A DNA stretch of 64,000 bases from an uncultured Comamonas sp. (GTDB lineage Bacteria > Pseudomonadota > Gammaproteobacteria > Burkholderiales > Burkholderiaceae_C): the NCBI GenBank assembly GCA_947306475.1, contig CAMZGS010000009.1, positions 62,001 to 126,000 on the forward strand. Direction: 5' to 3'. The notes beneath the pieces were generated by a model. It did not search any database and was not told the DNA's origin. It saw only the letters and a list, made by a program, of their open reading frames with translations. Shown one piece after another: positions 27,493-36,942 of the stretch. The stretch's first letter is position 1. Every line of letters starts with the position of its first letter. The translations under genes and the position numbers were made by a program.

Positions 27493-29016
27493 ATGAGAAT
27501 TCGTGCCCAAATCGGCATGGTGCTGAACCTGGACAAGTGCATCGGCTGCCACACCTGCTCGGTCACCTGCAAGAACGTCTGGACCAGCCGCCCCGGCGTG
27601 GAATACGCCTGGTTCAACAACGTCGAGACCAAGCCCGGCATCGGCTACCCCAAGGAGTGGGAGAACCAGGACAAGTGGAACGGCGGCTGGATGCGCCACG
27701 CCGACGGCTCCATCACCCCGCGCCAGGGTGGCAAGTGGAAGATGCTGATGAAGATCTTCGCCAATCCCAACCTGCCGCAGATCGACGACTACTACGAGCC
27801 CTTCACCTTCGACTACGACCACTTGCAGTCGGCGCCCGAGACGAAGGCCGCACCCACTGCGCGCCCGCGCAGCCTGATCACCGGCCAGCGCATGGAGAAG
27901 ATCGAATGGGGGCCGAACTGGGAGGAAATCCTCGGCGGTGAATTCGCCAAGCGCAGCGCCGACGTCAACTTCGAGCAGGTGCAGAAGGAGATGTACGGTC
28001 AGTTCGAGAACACCTTCATGATGTACCTGCCGCGCCTGTGCGAGCACTGCCTGAACCCGGCGTGCGTGGCCTCGTGCCCCAGCGGCTCGATCTACAAGCG
28101 CGAGGAAGACGGCATCGTCCTCATCGACCAGGACAAGTGCCGCGGCTGGCGCATGTGCGTCTCGGGCTGTCCGTACAAGAAGATCTACTACAACTGGCAG
28201 ACCGGCAAGGCCGAAAAGTGCATCTTCTGCTACCCGCGCATCGAAGCAGGCCAGCCCACCGTGTGTTCCGAGACCTGCGTGGGGCGCATTCGCTACCTGG
28301 GCGTGCTGCTGTACGACGCCGACCGCATCGAGGAAGCAGCCAGCGTCGAACGCGACCGCGACCTGTACCAGGCGCAGCTCGACATTTTCCTGGACCCCAA
28401 CGATCCAGCCGTCATCGCCCAGGCCCGTGCGGATGGCATTGCCGACAACTGGATCGAAGCAGCGCAGAAAAGCCCGGTTTACAAGATGGCGATGGACTGG
28501 AAGATCGCCCTGCCGCTGCACCCGGAATACCGGACCCTACCCATGGTGTGGTACGTGCCGCCGCTGTCGCCCATCACCGCAGCGGCCAACGCCGGCCACT
28601 TGGGGGTCAATGGCGAGATTCCCGACGTTGGCCAGCTGCGCATCCCCGTGCAGTACCTGGCCAACCTGCTGACGGCGGGCGACACGACCCCGGTCGTGCG
28701 GGCGCTGGAGCGCATGCTGGCCATGCGGGCCTACCAGCGTGGCGTGCATGTGGACAAGGTGCAGAACCTGGCTGTGCTCAAGCAGGTGGGCCTGACGGTG
28801 CACGACGTGCAGGACATGTATCAGGTCATGGCGATTGCCAACTACGAAGACCGCTTCGTCATCCCCAGCACGCACCGCGAATACGCGGAAAACGCCTTTG
28901 ACGTGCGCGGCAGTTGCGGCTTCTCGTTCGGCAACGGCTGCTCGGACGGCAGCAGCCCAGTGAGCATCTTCGGCAGCAAGAAAAAACGCACCATCCCGAT
29001 CCAGGCACAGGTGTAG
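27493..29016 (+). CDS. narH: Respiratory nitrate reductase beta subunit NarH
   Basis: 507 residues; ATG 27493 with AAGGAG at 27481-27486. Four cysteine groups for iron-sulfur clusters, beginning CIGCHTCSVTC (C16, C19, C22, C26), then CEHCLNPACVASCP, CRGWRMCVSGCP (the Trp position marks the [3Fe-4S] cluster) and CIFCYPR...CSETC. It carries electrons from NarI haem to NarG. Confidence 0.97.
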   Translation: MRIRAQIGMVLNLDKCIGCHTCSVTCKNVWTSRPGVEYAWFNNVETKPGIGYPKEWENQDKWNGGWMRHADGSITPRQGGKWKMLMKIFANPNLPQIDDYYEPFTFDYDHLQSAPETKAAPTARPRSLITGQRMEKIEWGPNWEEILGGEFAKRSADVNFEQVQKEMYGQFENTFMMYLPRLCEHCLNPACVASCPSGSIYKREEDGIVLIDQDKCRGWRMCVSGCPYKKIYYNWQTGKAEKCIFCYPRIEAGQPTVCSETCVGRIRYLGVLLYDADRIEEAASVERDRDLYQAQLDIFLDPNDPAVIAQARADGIADNWIEAAQKSPVYKMAMDWKIALPLHPEYRTLPMVWYVPPLSPITAAANAGHLGVNGEIPDVGQLRIPVQYLANLLTAGDTTPVVRALERMLAMRAYQRGVHVDKVQNLAVLKQVGLTVHDVQDMYQVMAIANYEDRFVIPSTHREYAENAFDVRGSCGFSFGNGCSDGSSPVSIFGSKKKRTIPIQAQV

Positions 29017-29031
29017 GAAAGGAGCAGCACC

Positions 29032-29724
29032 ATGTTGAAAGCAACCTCCACCCCGGACAGCCTGCGCATCACCCTGCGCGTGCTGGCCCGACTGCTGGAC
29101 TACCCGAACGAGCAGCTGCGCCCCCAGATCGGGCCGCTGCTGCAGGCCCTGGCGGAAGACAGGGTTCTGGGCCGGGAGCGCCTGGCCGAGCTGCAGGCCC
29201 TGGGGCGCCAGCTGGCGCAACAGGACCTCTACGCCTTGCAGGAGCGTTATGTGGACACCTTCGACCGGGGGCGGCAGACCTCGCTGCACCTGTTCGAGCA
29301 CGTTCACGGCGATTCGCGCGAACGCGGCCCGGCGCTGCTGGATCTGGCGCAGACCTACGAAAGAGCGGGGTTGATCCTTGATGCAGCCGAGCTGCCCGAC
29401 CATCTGGGCGTGGTGCTGGAGTTCGCCTCCACCCAGCCTGCGGCACTGGCCCGTGAGTTTCTGGGCGAGATGACGCACATCCTGAACGCCCTGTTCACCG
29501 CCTTGCTGCAGCGGCGCAGCCCGTATGCCAGCGTCATCGCCGCCGTCCTGGAGGCCGCCGGTGAGAAGGCCCAGGCCGTGCCCCTGGCCGAGGAGCCGGA
29601 CATGGACGCCGTCTGGGCCGAGCCCGAAGCCTTTGGCGGCTGCTCCACCCAGGGGCAAAGCCGTCCGACGGTGCAATCGGTGCGCAAGACCCGTTCTCAA
29701 TCTTCCCAAGGAGTTTCGCCATGA
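29032..29724 (+). CDS. narJ: Nitrate reductase assembly chaperone NarJ
   Basis: 230 residues, all-helical TorD-like chaperone with the family block LLDYPNEQL and the DRGRQTSLHLFEHVHGDSRERGPAL region. It guides molybdenum-cofactor insertion into NarG and is not part of the final enzyme. Its stop overlaps the narI start (ATGA, 29721-29724). Confidence 0.95.
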   Translation: MLKATSTPDSLRITLRVLARLLDYPNEQLRPQIGPLLQALAEDRVLGRERLAELQALGRQLAQQDLYALQERYVDTFDRGRQTSLHLFEHVHGDSRERGPALLDLAQTYERAGLILDAAELPDHLGVVLEFASTQPAALAREFLGEMTHILNALFTALLQRRSPYASVIAAVLEAAGEKAQAVPLAEEPDMDAVWAEPEAFGGCSTQGQSRPTVQSVRKTRSQSSQGVSP

Positions 29725-30455
29725 CCGCCTGGATGGATACCTTCTTCTTTGGCCTGTACCCCTACATCTGCCTGGCGGTGTTCTTCATCGGCAGCTGGAT
29801 TCGTTTCGACCGCGACCAGTACACGTGGAAGAGCGACTCCTCGCAGCTGCTGCGCCGGGGCAGCCTGCGCTGGGGCAGCAACCTGTTTCACATCGGCGTG
29901 CTGTTCCTGTTCTTCGGCCACAGCGTGGGCATGCTCACCCCGCACTTCATGTACGAAGCCTTCATCAGCGCCGGCAACAAGCAGCTCATGGCCATGGTCA
30001 GCGGCGGCATCGCCGGGCTGATGGCCTTCATCGGCGTGAGCCTGCTGCTGCACCGCCGCCTGGCCGATCCGCGCATCCGCGCCACCAGCAAGACCAGCGA
30101 CATTGCACTGCTGTGGCTGCTGTGGGTGCAGCTGGCGCTGGGCCTGGCAACCATTCCGCTGTCGGGTCAGCATCTGGATGGCTCGGTCATGCTGCAACTG
30201 GCCGGCTGGGCACAGTCCATCGTCACCTTCCAGGGCAATGCCGTGGGGCTGCTGGCCGGGGTGCACTGGGTGTTCAAGCTGCACATGGCGCTGGGCATGA
30301 CGATCTTCCTGATCTTCCCCTTCACCCGCCTGGTACATGTGTGGAGCGGCTTCGGCACCCTGGCCTACGTCGTTCGCCCCTACCAGCTGGTGCGCGCCCG
30401 GCGCATGAATGTGCCCGTGGGGCAGAACCAGCCGGGGGCAGAGCGCGGTTTTTAA
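29721..30455 (+). CDS. narI: Respiratory nitrate reductase gamma subunit NarI
   Basis: 244 residues, five membrane helices. Histidines typical of the two b-type haems are present (NLFHIGVLFLFFGH in helix 2; GVHWVFKLHMALG and LVHVW in helices 4-5). It oxidises quinol and anchors NarGH. Ends just before a palindromic repeat that could terminate the nar transcript. Confidence 0.96.
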   Translation: MTAWMDTFFFGLYPYICLAVFFIGSWIRFDRDQYTWKSDSSQLLRRGSLRWGSNLFHIGVLFLFFGHSVGMLTPHFMYEAFISAGNKQLMAMVSGGIAGLMAFIGVSLLLHRRLADPRIRATSKTSDIALLWLLWVQLALGLATIPLSGQHLDGSVMLQLAGWAQSIVTFQGNAVGLLAGVHWVFKLHMALGMTIFLIFPFTRLVHVWSGFGTLAYVVRPYQLVRARRMNVPVGQNQPGAERGF

Positions 30456-30460
30456 AAAAC

Positions 30461-30547
30461 ATAGCTTGTTCCGCTGATACATGAAGGATTTCAAAGGTAA
30501 AACCACATGAAATCCTTTGCATACAAGCGGGAGCAGCTCTTTTTTTG
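30461..30547. repeat. Imperfect palindrome of the ATAGCTG family after narI
   Basis: Arms 30463-30493 and 30508-30538 (31 bases each); after reverse-complementing, 22 of 31 positions agree, including AGCT at the outer end and AAGGATTTCA at the tip. Seven T follow. It may fold into a long stem terminating narI transcripts, yet the parvulin gene downstream is close enough for read-through. Confidence 0.65.
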
Positions 30548-30635
30548 AAGTTGTCTGGGGCTTGCCGGCCAACACGCGCTCCTGCAAGGGATGTGCGCCG
30601 CCGGTGCCCTGAGCGAAACGAGGAAGGCAAAGAAA

Positions 30636-31415
30636 ATGGCCATGACTGCATCTGCCGACATCGCCCACATCAACGGCATCCCCTTGCACGCCCCTGGCGA
30701 GCAGCTGGCGCCGCAGCTGCTGCGCCAGCGCGCCTGCATCGAGTTGCTGCGCCAGCAGGCCCAGCAGCAAGGCCTGCTGGCGCAGGACGACCCCGTGCCC
30801 CAGGAGGGCATCACCAGCGCCGCCGCCACCGCCGCCATCGAGCAGCTGCTGGAGCAGGCGCTGAGCGTGCCCGATCCGTCGGAGGAGGCCTGTCGCCGCT
30901 ACCATGCCGCCCATCCCACCATCGGGGCGCAGGGCGAGCGCGTGTACCTGCGCCACATTCTGTTTGCCGTCACGCCGGGGGTGAACGTCACCCTGCTGCG
31001 CCAGCGGGCCGAGGCGCTGCTGCTGGAGTTGCGCTGCGCCGACGAGGGCGGCACGGCTTTTGCAGAAGCCGCCCGCAAGTGGTCGAACTGCCCCAGCGGC
31101 GCCGAAGGCGGTGACCTGGGCTGGCTCACCCGGGCGGACTGCGCCCCGGAATTCGCCCGCGAGGTGTTCGAGGGGCAGGAGATCGGCGTGCTGGCCCGCC
31201 TGGTGCACAGCCGCTTCGGCCTGCACGTGGTGCAGGTCTGCGCCCGGCAGAAGCCGCAGCCTCAACCTTTTGAGCGGGTGCATGAGGCCGTGGCCCAGCA
31301 ACTGCGCCACCAGACTTGGCTCAACGCCCTGCGCCAGTATTTGCAGCTGCTGGCCGGTGCGGCAGAAGTGGTCGGCATCGATCTGGATGCCGCCGACACC
31401 CCGCTGGTGCAGTAA
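30636..31415 (+). CDS. Parvulin-type peptidyl-prolyl isomerase (NifM/PpiC-like)
   Basis: 259 residues; ATG 30636 with GAGGAAGG at 30620-30627. An alpha-helical N-terminal half (about 1-100) precedes a parvulin domain (about 105-210) with LRHILFAV, GTAFAEAARKWSNCPSGAEGGDLGWL and VHSRFGLHVVQV. No signal peptide, so it is cytoplasmic and resembles NifM. Located after narI, it probably helps fold a nitrate reductase subunit; that role is inferred from position. Confidence 0.85.
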   Translation: MAMTASADIAHINGIPLHAPGEQLAPQLLRQRACIELLRQQAQQQGLLAQDDPVPQEGITSAAATAAIEQLLEQALSVPDPSEEACRRYHAAHPTIGAQGERVYLRHILFAVTPGVNVTLLRQRAEALLLELRCADEGGTAFAEAARKWSNCPSGAEGGDLGWLTRADCAPEFAREVFEGQEIGVLARLVHSRFGLHVVQVCARQKPQPQPFERVHEAVAQQLRHQTWLNALRQYLQLLAGAAEVVGIDLDAADTPLVQ

Positions 31416-31427
31416 GCGCAGGCGCCC

Positions 31428-31676
31428 ATGCCCGACGACGAGCTGCTGCAGCGCATCCGGCACTTCCACCACAACGCCTTTCCCCAGTATCGGGCGCAGT
31501 TCCAGGCGCTGGTGCAGGACGGTCAACACCCGACAACGCTGTTCATCGGTTGCTCCGATTCGCGCCTGCTGCCCTATCTGCTCACGGGGGCGGGGCCGCC
31601 GTATCGCTTCCCCGAAGGGCTGATACCCGCAGTGCTTGACCTTGCCATCATGGCAAGGCTTACAGTTGCCGCATGA
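31428..31676 (+). pseudogene. Truncated beta-carbonic anhydrase remnant
   Basis: 82 residues. The first about 56 match the start of a beta-carbonic anhydrase, including FIGCSDSRL, which holds the first zinc Cys and the Asp-Arg pair, and LLTGAGP. Beyond about base 31596 the similarity stops; the second zinc pair (H-x2-C) and the rest of the enzyme are missing. The remaining frame reads through the copA promoter and its TGA overlaps the copA ATG (ATGA, 31673-31676). It cannot be a working anhydrase. It looks like a deletion or recombination scar joining the nar region to copA. Confidence 0.8.
31636..31666 (+). promoter_or_regulatory. CueR-type copper-responsive promoter and operator for copA
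   Basis: -35 TTGACC (31636-31641), a 19-base spacer and -10 TACAGT (31661-31666). The overlong spacer holds a perfect 9-1-9 inverted repeat, CCTTGCCATCATGGCAAGG (31640-31658). This is the classic layout for MerR-family activators, and the sequence resembles CueR sites. Transcription should start about 7 bases downstream, at the copA ATG. Confidence 0.88.
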
Positions 31677-34171
31677 CTGAAGGAAACATTGCCAAGACTG
31701 CCGCCACCAGCGCCGCTGCCACCGTCACCCTGCCGGTGCAGGGCATGACCTGCGCTTCCTGCGTGGGCCGGGTCGAGCGGGCCCTGAAAAAACTGCCCGG
31801 CGTGGCCGAGGTGCAGGTCAACCTGGCCACTGAAAGCGCGCAGCTGCACTTTGCCGGTGCGCCCGATGTGCCTGCCGCCATCGCGGTGATTGAAAAAGCG
31901 GGCTACAGCGTGCCGCAGACGCACATCGAATTGCAGGTGCAGGGCATGACCTGCGCCTCCTGCGTGGGGCGTGTGGAGCGGGTGCTGAAAAAACAGCCCG
32001 GTGTGCAGGAGGTGTCCGTCAACCTGGCCACCGAGCGCGCCAGCGTGCGTCTGCTGGCGGGCACGCCCGTGCAGGCCCTGGTGGCCGCCATCGCCAAGGC
32101 CGGTTACAGCGCCAGCCTCGTGGCGCAGGACGGGCAGGCAGCGGATGCTCAGGCCGAGCGCCAGGCCGCCGAGCGCGCGCAGCTGCAGCGCAGCCTGCTG
32201 TGGGCGCTGGTGCTGGCCCTGCCGGTGTTTGTGCTGGAGATGGGCGGCCACCTGTGGCCCGCGCTGCATGGCTGGATCGATGCCCACATCGGCATGCGCA
32301 ACAGCTGGCTGCTGCAATGCGCGCTCACGGCTGCCGTGCTGATGGGGCCGGGGCGGCAGTTTTACCGTTTGGGCGTGCCCGCCTTGCTGCGCGGCGCGCC
32401 GGACATGAACTCCCTGGTGGCACTGGGCACGGCAGCGGCCTTTGCCTATTCGGCGGTGGCCACGTTTGTCCCCGGCTTGCTGCCAGCGGGCACGGTGCAT
32501 GTGTACTTTGAGGCCGCTGCCGTCATCGTGGCGCTGATCCTGCTGGGCCGCTTCATGGAAGCGCGCGCCAAGGGCCAGACCTCCGAGGCCATCCGCCGTC
32601 TGGTGCAGCTGCAGGCCAGCACTGCGCGCGTGCAGCGCCAGGATGGGCAGTGGCAGGAAGTGGACATTGCCCAGGTGCTGGCAGGCGACGTGCTGCAGGT
32701 GCGCCCCGGCGAGCGCATCCCCGTTGATGGCGTGGTGCTGCAGGGCGCAAGCTTTGTCGATGAGTCCATGATCAGCGGCGAACCCGTGCCCGTGGCCAAG
32801 CAGCCGGGCAGCGAGCTGGTCGGCGGCACCGTCAACCAGAACGGCGCCCTGGTGCTGCGTGCCACCAAGGTGGGGGCCGATACGCTGCTGGCGCAGATCA
32901 TCCGCATGGTGGAGCAGGCGCAGGGCGCCAAGCTGCCGATTCAGGCACTGGTCGATAAGGTGACGATGTGGTTTGTGCCCGCCGTCATGGGTGTGGCGGC
33001 GCTCACTTTTCTGGTCTGGTGGCTGTGGGGGCCGCAGCCGACGCTCAACTTTGCGCTGGTCAATGCCGTGGCGGTGCTGATCATCGCCTGCCCCTGCGCC
33101 ATGGGGCTGGCCACGCCCACCTCCATCATGGTCGGCACCGGGCGCGCGGCGCAGCTGGGCGTGCTGCTGCGCAAGGGTGAGGCGCTGCAGCAACTTCAAA
33201 ACACACGCGTGGTGGCGGTGGATAAAACCGGCACGCTCACCCAGGGGCGGCCGGCGCTGACCGATCTGGAACTGGCCCCCGGCCAGTGCCGCGCGCCGGT
33301 GCTGGCGGCCATCGCTGCCGTCGAAGCCCAGTCCGAACACCCGATTGCCCGCGCCATCGTGCAGGCCGCACAGCAGGAAGGCCTGGCGCTGCCCGAGGTC
33401 CAGCAGTTCGAGGCCCTGACCGGCATGGGCGTGCGTGCCCAGGTGGGCAGCCAGCGCATCGAGATTGGTGCCGACCGCTTCATGCAACAACTGGGGCTGG
33501 ATGTGGCGCCCTTTGCCAGCGCGGCCGAGCGCCTTGGCCAGGAAGGCAAAACCCCGCTGTACGCCGCCATCGACGGCCAGCTGGCCGCCATGCTGGCCGT
33601 GGCCGACCCGATCAAGCCCGGCACGCCTGCAGCCATTGCCGCGCTGCATCAACTGGGGCTGAAGGTGGCCATGGTCACCGGCGACAACCGCCACACCGCC
33701 CAGGCGGTGGCGCGTCAGCTGGGCATCGACGAGGTGGTGGCCGAGGTGTTGCCTGGCGGCAAAGTGCAGGCCGTGCAACGCTTGCAAGAGAGCCACGGCA
33801 CGCTGGCCTACGTGGGCGATGGCATCAACGACGCACCCGCGCTGGCGCAGGCCGATGTGGGTGTGGCCATCGGCACCGGCACCGACATTGCCATCGAGGC
33901 GGCGGACGTGGTGCTCATGTCTGGCGACCTGGGGGGCGTGCCCAAGGCGATGGCCCTGTCGCAGGCCACCATGGGCAACATCCGGCAGAACCTGTTTTGG
34001 GCCTTTGCCTACAACGTGGCGCTGATTCCGCTGGCCGCCGGGGTACTGTACCCGGTCAATGGCACGCTGCTCTCGCCGGTGCTGGCGGCGGGGGCCATGG
34101 CGCTGTCCAGCGTGTTTGTGGTGAGCAATGCGCTGCGCCTGCGCCGCTTTGAACCGTCCAAAGTATCATAA
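31673..34171 (+). CDS. copA: Copper-exporting P1B-type ATPase CopA
   Basis: 832 residues. Two N-terminal metal-binding domains, each with MTCASC (C27/C30 and C94/C97), then eight membrane helices. The transport motif CPC is at 473-475, the phosphorylation site DKTGT begins at D517, followed by the HP motif (SEHPIA) and [10 protein letters not shown]. It exports Cu(I) from the cytoplasm. The ATG lies at the predicted transcription start of the CueR-type promoter, with no ribosome site, so the mRNA may be leaderless. No cueR or chaperone gene is in the window. Confidence 0.95.
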   Translation: MTEGNIAKTAATSAAATVTLPVQGMTCASCVGRVERALKKLPGVAEVQVNLATESAQLHFAGAPDVPAAIAVIEKAGYSVPQTHIELQVQGMTCASCVGRVERVLKKQPGVQEVSVNLATERASVRLLAGTPVQALVAAIAKAGYSASLVAQDGQAADAQAERQAAERAQLQRSLLWALVLALPVFVLEMGGHLWPALHGWIDAHIGMRNSWLLQCALTAAVLMGPGRQFYRLGVPALLRGAPDMNSLVALGTAAAFAYSAVATFVPGLLPAGTVHVYFEAAAVIVALILLGRFMEARAKGQTSEAIRRLVQLQASTARVQRQDGQWQEVDIAQVLAGDVLQVRPGERIPVDGVVLQGASFVDESMISGEPVPVAKQPGSELVGGTVNQNGALVLRATKVGADTLLAQIIRMVEQAQGAKLPIQALVDKVTMWFVPAVMGVAALTFLVWWLWGPQPTLNFALVNAVAVLIIACPCAMGLATPTSIMVGTGRAAQLGVLLRKGEALQQLQNTRVVAVDKTGTLTQGRPALTDLELAPGQCRAPVLAAIAAVEAQSEHPIARAIVQAAQQEGLALPEVQQFEALTGMGVRAQVGSQRIEIGADRFMQQLGLDVAPFASAAERLGQEGKTPLYAAIDGQLAAMLAVADPIKPGTPAAIAALHQLGLKVAMVTGDNRHTAQAVARQLGIDEVVAEVLPGGKVQAVQRLQESHGTLAYVGDGINDAPALAQADVGVAIGTGTDIAIEAADVVLMSGDLGGVPKAMALSQATMGNIRQNLFWAFAYNVALIPLAAGVLYPVNGTLLSPVLAAGAMALSSVFVVSNALRLRRFEPSKVS

Positions 34172-34257
34172 AGATAGCTGCAGGCGCTGGTCAGATAAGG
34201 TTTTCAGCAGAAAAACCGCCTGAAAACCTTGCTGGGCAAGCGCCTGCAGCTTCCATT
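34172..34257. repeat. Long imperfect palindrome of the ATAGCTG family between copA and fliR
   Basis: Arms 34176-34207 and 34220-34251, 32 bases each, agree at 26 positions after reverse-complementing; loop 12 bases; T-run at the right end. This is the best-formed copy in the window. It lies between convergent copA and fliR and could terminate both. Confidence 0.75.
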
Positions 34258-34258
34258 T

Positions 34259-35029
34259 TTAAACCCCAAACACCGAGAAGGCGCGCTCCAGCACGCGCAT
34301 GAAGGGCTGCTCCATCATCGGCAGCGTGGCCGTGATGCCCACCATGCCCAGCGTCAGCGTGATGGGAAAGCCCACGGCAAAAATGTTCATCTGCGGCGCA
34401 ATGCGCGTGATGATGCCCATGGTCAGGTTGGTGAACAGCAGCAGCGCCATCATCGGCAGCGCCAGCCACAGCGCGCTGGAAAACAGTGCCGAGCCAAACT
34501 CGTGGATGCGCATTTGCGCCACCGCCTGCAGGAAGCTGCCATCCACCGGGAAGACAGTAAAGCTTTGCATCACCGCCAGCAGCACAAAGATGTGGCCGTT
34601 GACGACGACAAAGAACAGCGTGAACACCTGCACCAGAAAGCGCGAGACGGCGCTCAGCTGCCCTCCGCTGACCGGGTCAAAGAACGAGGCAAAGTTCAGG
34701 CCCATCTGCAGGCCGATGGCTTCGCCCGCCATCTCCAGCACGGCTATCACGAGGCGTGCGGAAAAGCCGATGGCCAGGCCAATGCCCACCTGCTGGATGA
34801 CGGTGGGCACGGCTTCGGGACTGTTGAGCGCAATCACCGGCTGGCCGATGAAGGTGGCCTGCGCACCCAGCGCAATCACCAGCGCCATGCCCACCTTGTA
34901 ACGCATGGGAATGGCGCGCTGCGAGAACACCGGTGCCACCGAGAACATCGCCAGGATGCGCAGAAATGGCCAGATGACGGGCGAGAGCCACGCCATGATC
35001 TGCGCTTCGGAAAAGCCAATCATCGCCAT
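34259..35029 (-). CDS. fliR: Flagellar export gate protein FliR
   Basis: 256 residues, several membrane helices, with FSEAQIMAWLSPVIWPFLRILAMFSVAPVF at the N-terminus and the GLNFASFFDP region typical of FliR. Part of the FliPQR export gate at the centre of the flagellar basal body. A second ATG two codons in (35023) could be the start. Last gene of the minus-strand fliF-fliR run. Confidence 0.95.
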   Translation of the reverse strand: MAMIGFSEAQIMAWLSPVIWPFLRILAMFSVAPVFSQRAIPMRYKVGMALVIALGAQATFIGQPVIALNSPEAVPTVIQQVGIGLAIGFSARLVIAVLEMAGEAIGLQMGLNFASFFDPVSGGQLSAVSRFLVQVFTLFFVVVNGHIFVLLAVMQSFTVFPVDGSFLQAVAQMRIHEFGSALFSSALWLALPMMALLLFTNLTMGIITRIAPQMNIFAVGFPITLTLGMVGITATLPMMEQPFMRVLERAFSVFGV

Positions 35030-35047
35030 GCTGCCCGTGTGGCCCCA

Positions 35048-35317
35048 TCAGCCCAGGGCTGCGGGAAGGCCTTCAAAGGTGCGGCGGATGAAGTCGGTGA
35101 TGGTGCTGAGCATCCAGGGGCCTGCGATCATGAACACCACCGCTGCGGCCACCAGCTTGGGGACGAAGGACAGGGTGTTTTCGTTGATCTGCGTGACGGC
35201 CTGAAAAATACTGACCACCAGGCCCACCACCATCACCGTCAGCAGCACTGGCAGCGACACCATGAGCAGCAGCGTCAGCGCTTCACGCGCAAAGGTCAGA
35301 ACGGTCTGGGAGTTCAT
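35048..35317 (-). CDS. fliQ: Flagellar export gate protein FliQ
   Basis: 89 residues, two membrane helices with the motif VGLVVSIFQAVTQINENTLSFVPK, characteristic of FliQ. Sits 18 bases before fliR and 34 after fliP. Confidence 0.96.
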   Translation of the reverse strand: MNSQTVLTFAREALTLLLMVSLPVLLTVMVVGLVVSIFQAVTQINENTLSFVPKLVAAAVVFMIAGPWMLSTITDFIRRTFEGLPAALG

Positions 35318-35351
35318 GGCAGCAAACCCTCAAGGGCAAGGTGCAGCGCAC

Positions 35352-36095
35352 CTAAATGGCAAAACTGGAGGCCAGCGAGCCAATGAGCAGGTTCCACCCA
35401 TCGGCCAGCACGAACAGCATGAGCTTGAACGGTAGTGCCACCAGCACTGGCGAGAGCATCATCATGCCCAGCGACATCAGCACCGAGGAGACGATCATGT
35501 CGATCACCAGGAACGGGATGAAGATCATGAAGCCGATCTGGAAGGCGGTTTTCAGCTCGCTGATGACAAACGAGGGCACCACCACGCGGAAGGGCGCCTG
35601 CTCGATCTGCGTGCCTTCGGGCAGTCTGGCCAGGCGTGCAAACAGGGCGTAGTCGGACTGGCGTGTCTGGCGGATCATGAATTCGCGCATCGGCGCCTCG
35701 GCGCGTTGCACGGCTTCTTCAAAGGAGATGGCGTTCTGGCTGTAGGGCTGGTAGGCCTCGCTGTACACCCGGTCCAGCGTCGGGCCCATGACAAACAGCG
35801 TCAGAAACAGCGACAGCCCGATCACCACCTGATTGGGCGGCGAGGACTGTGTGCCCAGCGCCTGACGCATCAGGCTGAGCACGATGACGATGCGGGTAAA
35901 GCCGGTCATCATCAGCAGCATGGCCGGCAGGAACGACAGGGCCGTGAAGAACAGCAGCGTCTGGATGGGAACAGAGTAGCTGCTGCCATTGGGGCCGGAG
36001 CCCACCATCAGCGGCAGGCTGGGGGCCTGCTGGGCCAGAGCGCCCAGCGGCAGCAGTGCCGCTGCGGCGAGAAGAATCTTGAAATCCGCACGCAT
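35352..36095 (-). CDS. fliP: Flagellar export gate protein FliP
   Basis: 247 residues with a cleavable signal peptide (about 1-21, LGALAQQ), as usual for FliP, then four helices. Diagnostic blocks are FTRIVIVLSLMRQALGTQSSPPNQV and PFLVIDMIVSSVLMSLGMMMLSPV. Forms the pentameric core of the export gate with FliR and FliQ. Confidence 0.97.
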   Translation of the reverse strand: MRADFKILLAAAALLPLGALAQQAPSLPLMVGSGPNGSSYSVPIQTLLFFTALSFLPAMLLMMTGFTRIVIVLSLMRQALGTQSSPPNQVVIGLSLFLTLFVMGPTLDRVYSEAYQPYSQNAISFEEAVQRAEAPMREFMIRQTRQSDYALFARLARLPEGTQIEQAPFRVVVPSFVISELKTAFQIGFMIFIPFLVIDMIVSSVLMSLGMMMLSPVLVALPFKLMLFVLADGWNLLIGSLASSFAI

Positions 36096-36110
36096 GATTG
36101 CTCGCCTGCT

Positions 36111-36473
36111 TCAGTCCTTGGGCGCGGCCTGCAGCGCCTGCGCAAAGCTGGCCGGTGCCGCCACGGAGGCGGGCATCTGGGGCGGTGGGGCCTGCACCGG
36201 ATCCGTGCCCCAGACGTGCAGGCACTGGATGTGCTGCGGGGACACGCCCAGCACCAGGCAGGCGCGCTCGCCATTGCGCTCCAGCTCCACCGTCACCACG
36301 CGCTGGCCGGGGCCCAGGGCCATGGCGTGCAGCACCTGGCCTTGGACGCCCGCCACACCGCGTGCGGCATTGGCACGCTGCTGCAAGCGGCGCAGCAGCC
36401 ACGGCAAGGCGGCCATGGCCACCACGACGGCGGCCAGGGCCAGCAGGGAAACGCTGAGGCTGGAGTCGGTCAC
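36111..36473 (-). CDS. fliO: Flagellar export assembly factor FliO
   Basis: 120 residues from a GTG start. One N-terminal membrane helix (about 6-27), then a small cytoplasmic domain with GQVLHAMALGPGQRVVTVELERNGERACLVLGVSPQHI, the FliO pattern. It stabilises FliP during assembly. Position between fliN and fliP supports the call. Confidence 0.88.
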   Translation of the reverse strand: MTDSSLSVSLLALAAVVVAMAALPWLLRRLQQRANAARGVAGVQGQVLHAMALGPGQRVVTVELERNGERACLVLGVSPQHIQCLHVWGTDPVQAPPPQMPASVAAPASFAQALQAAPKD

Positions 36474-36483
36474 TGCAAGACCA

Positions 36484-36942
36484 TCAGCCGCGGCTGACGC
36501 GGCGCAGTCGCTCGGACGGTGTGACCACGTCGGTCAGGCGGATACCGAACTTGTCGTTCACCACCACCACTTCGCCTTGGGCGATCAGATAGCCGTTGAC
36601 CAGCACGTCCATGGGCTCACCGGCCAGGGCATCGAGCTCGACCACCGAGCCCTGGGCCAGTTGCAGGATGTATTTGATCGGCACCTTGGTGCGGCCCAGC
36701 TCCACCGACAGTTGCACTGGAATGTCCAGCACCATGTTGATGTCGTTGACGGGCACGCCCGAGCCGCCGCCCGGCGGGGGGCTGGCGAAGGCGGGGGCCG
36801 GCTGACCGGTCAGCGGGCCGCCTTGCTCGGCGTCCAGCGCATTTTGTGCGCCGTCGAGTTGTTTTTGCTCTTCCAGAGCCTCGGCCCAGTCCGAAAACGG
36901 ATCATCGCCAGCTGGGGTATCGTTGTTCTGGTCCATTGCCAT
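36484..36942 (-). CDS. fliN: Flagellar motor switch protein FliN
   Basis: 152 residues. ATG 36942 is chosen because GGAGAG lies just upstream and the base is shared with the fliM stop (TAATG). A variable acidic/Pro-rich N-terminus precedes the SpoA domain (about 75-150; VQLSVELGRTKVPIKYILQLAQGSVVELD). Forms the C-ring with FliM and FliG and controls rotation direction and export. Confidence 0.95.
   Translation of the reverse strand: MAMDQNNDTPAGDDPFSDWAEALEEQKQLDGAQNALDAEQGGPLTGQPAPAFASPPPGGGSGVPVNDINMVLDIPVQLSVELGRTKVPIKYILQLAQGSVVELDALAGEPMDVLVNGYLIAQGEVVVVNDKFGIRLTDVVTPSERLRRVSRG

Noticed and set aside
23672..27493. Very long open frame on the strand opposite narG
   Set aside because: It mirrors narG exactly, has His/Gly/Val-rich composition typical of antisense frames in GC-rich DNA, and has no family resemblance.
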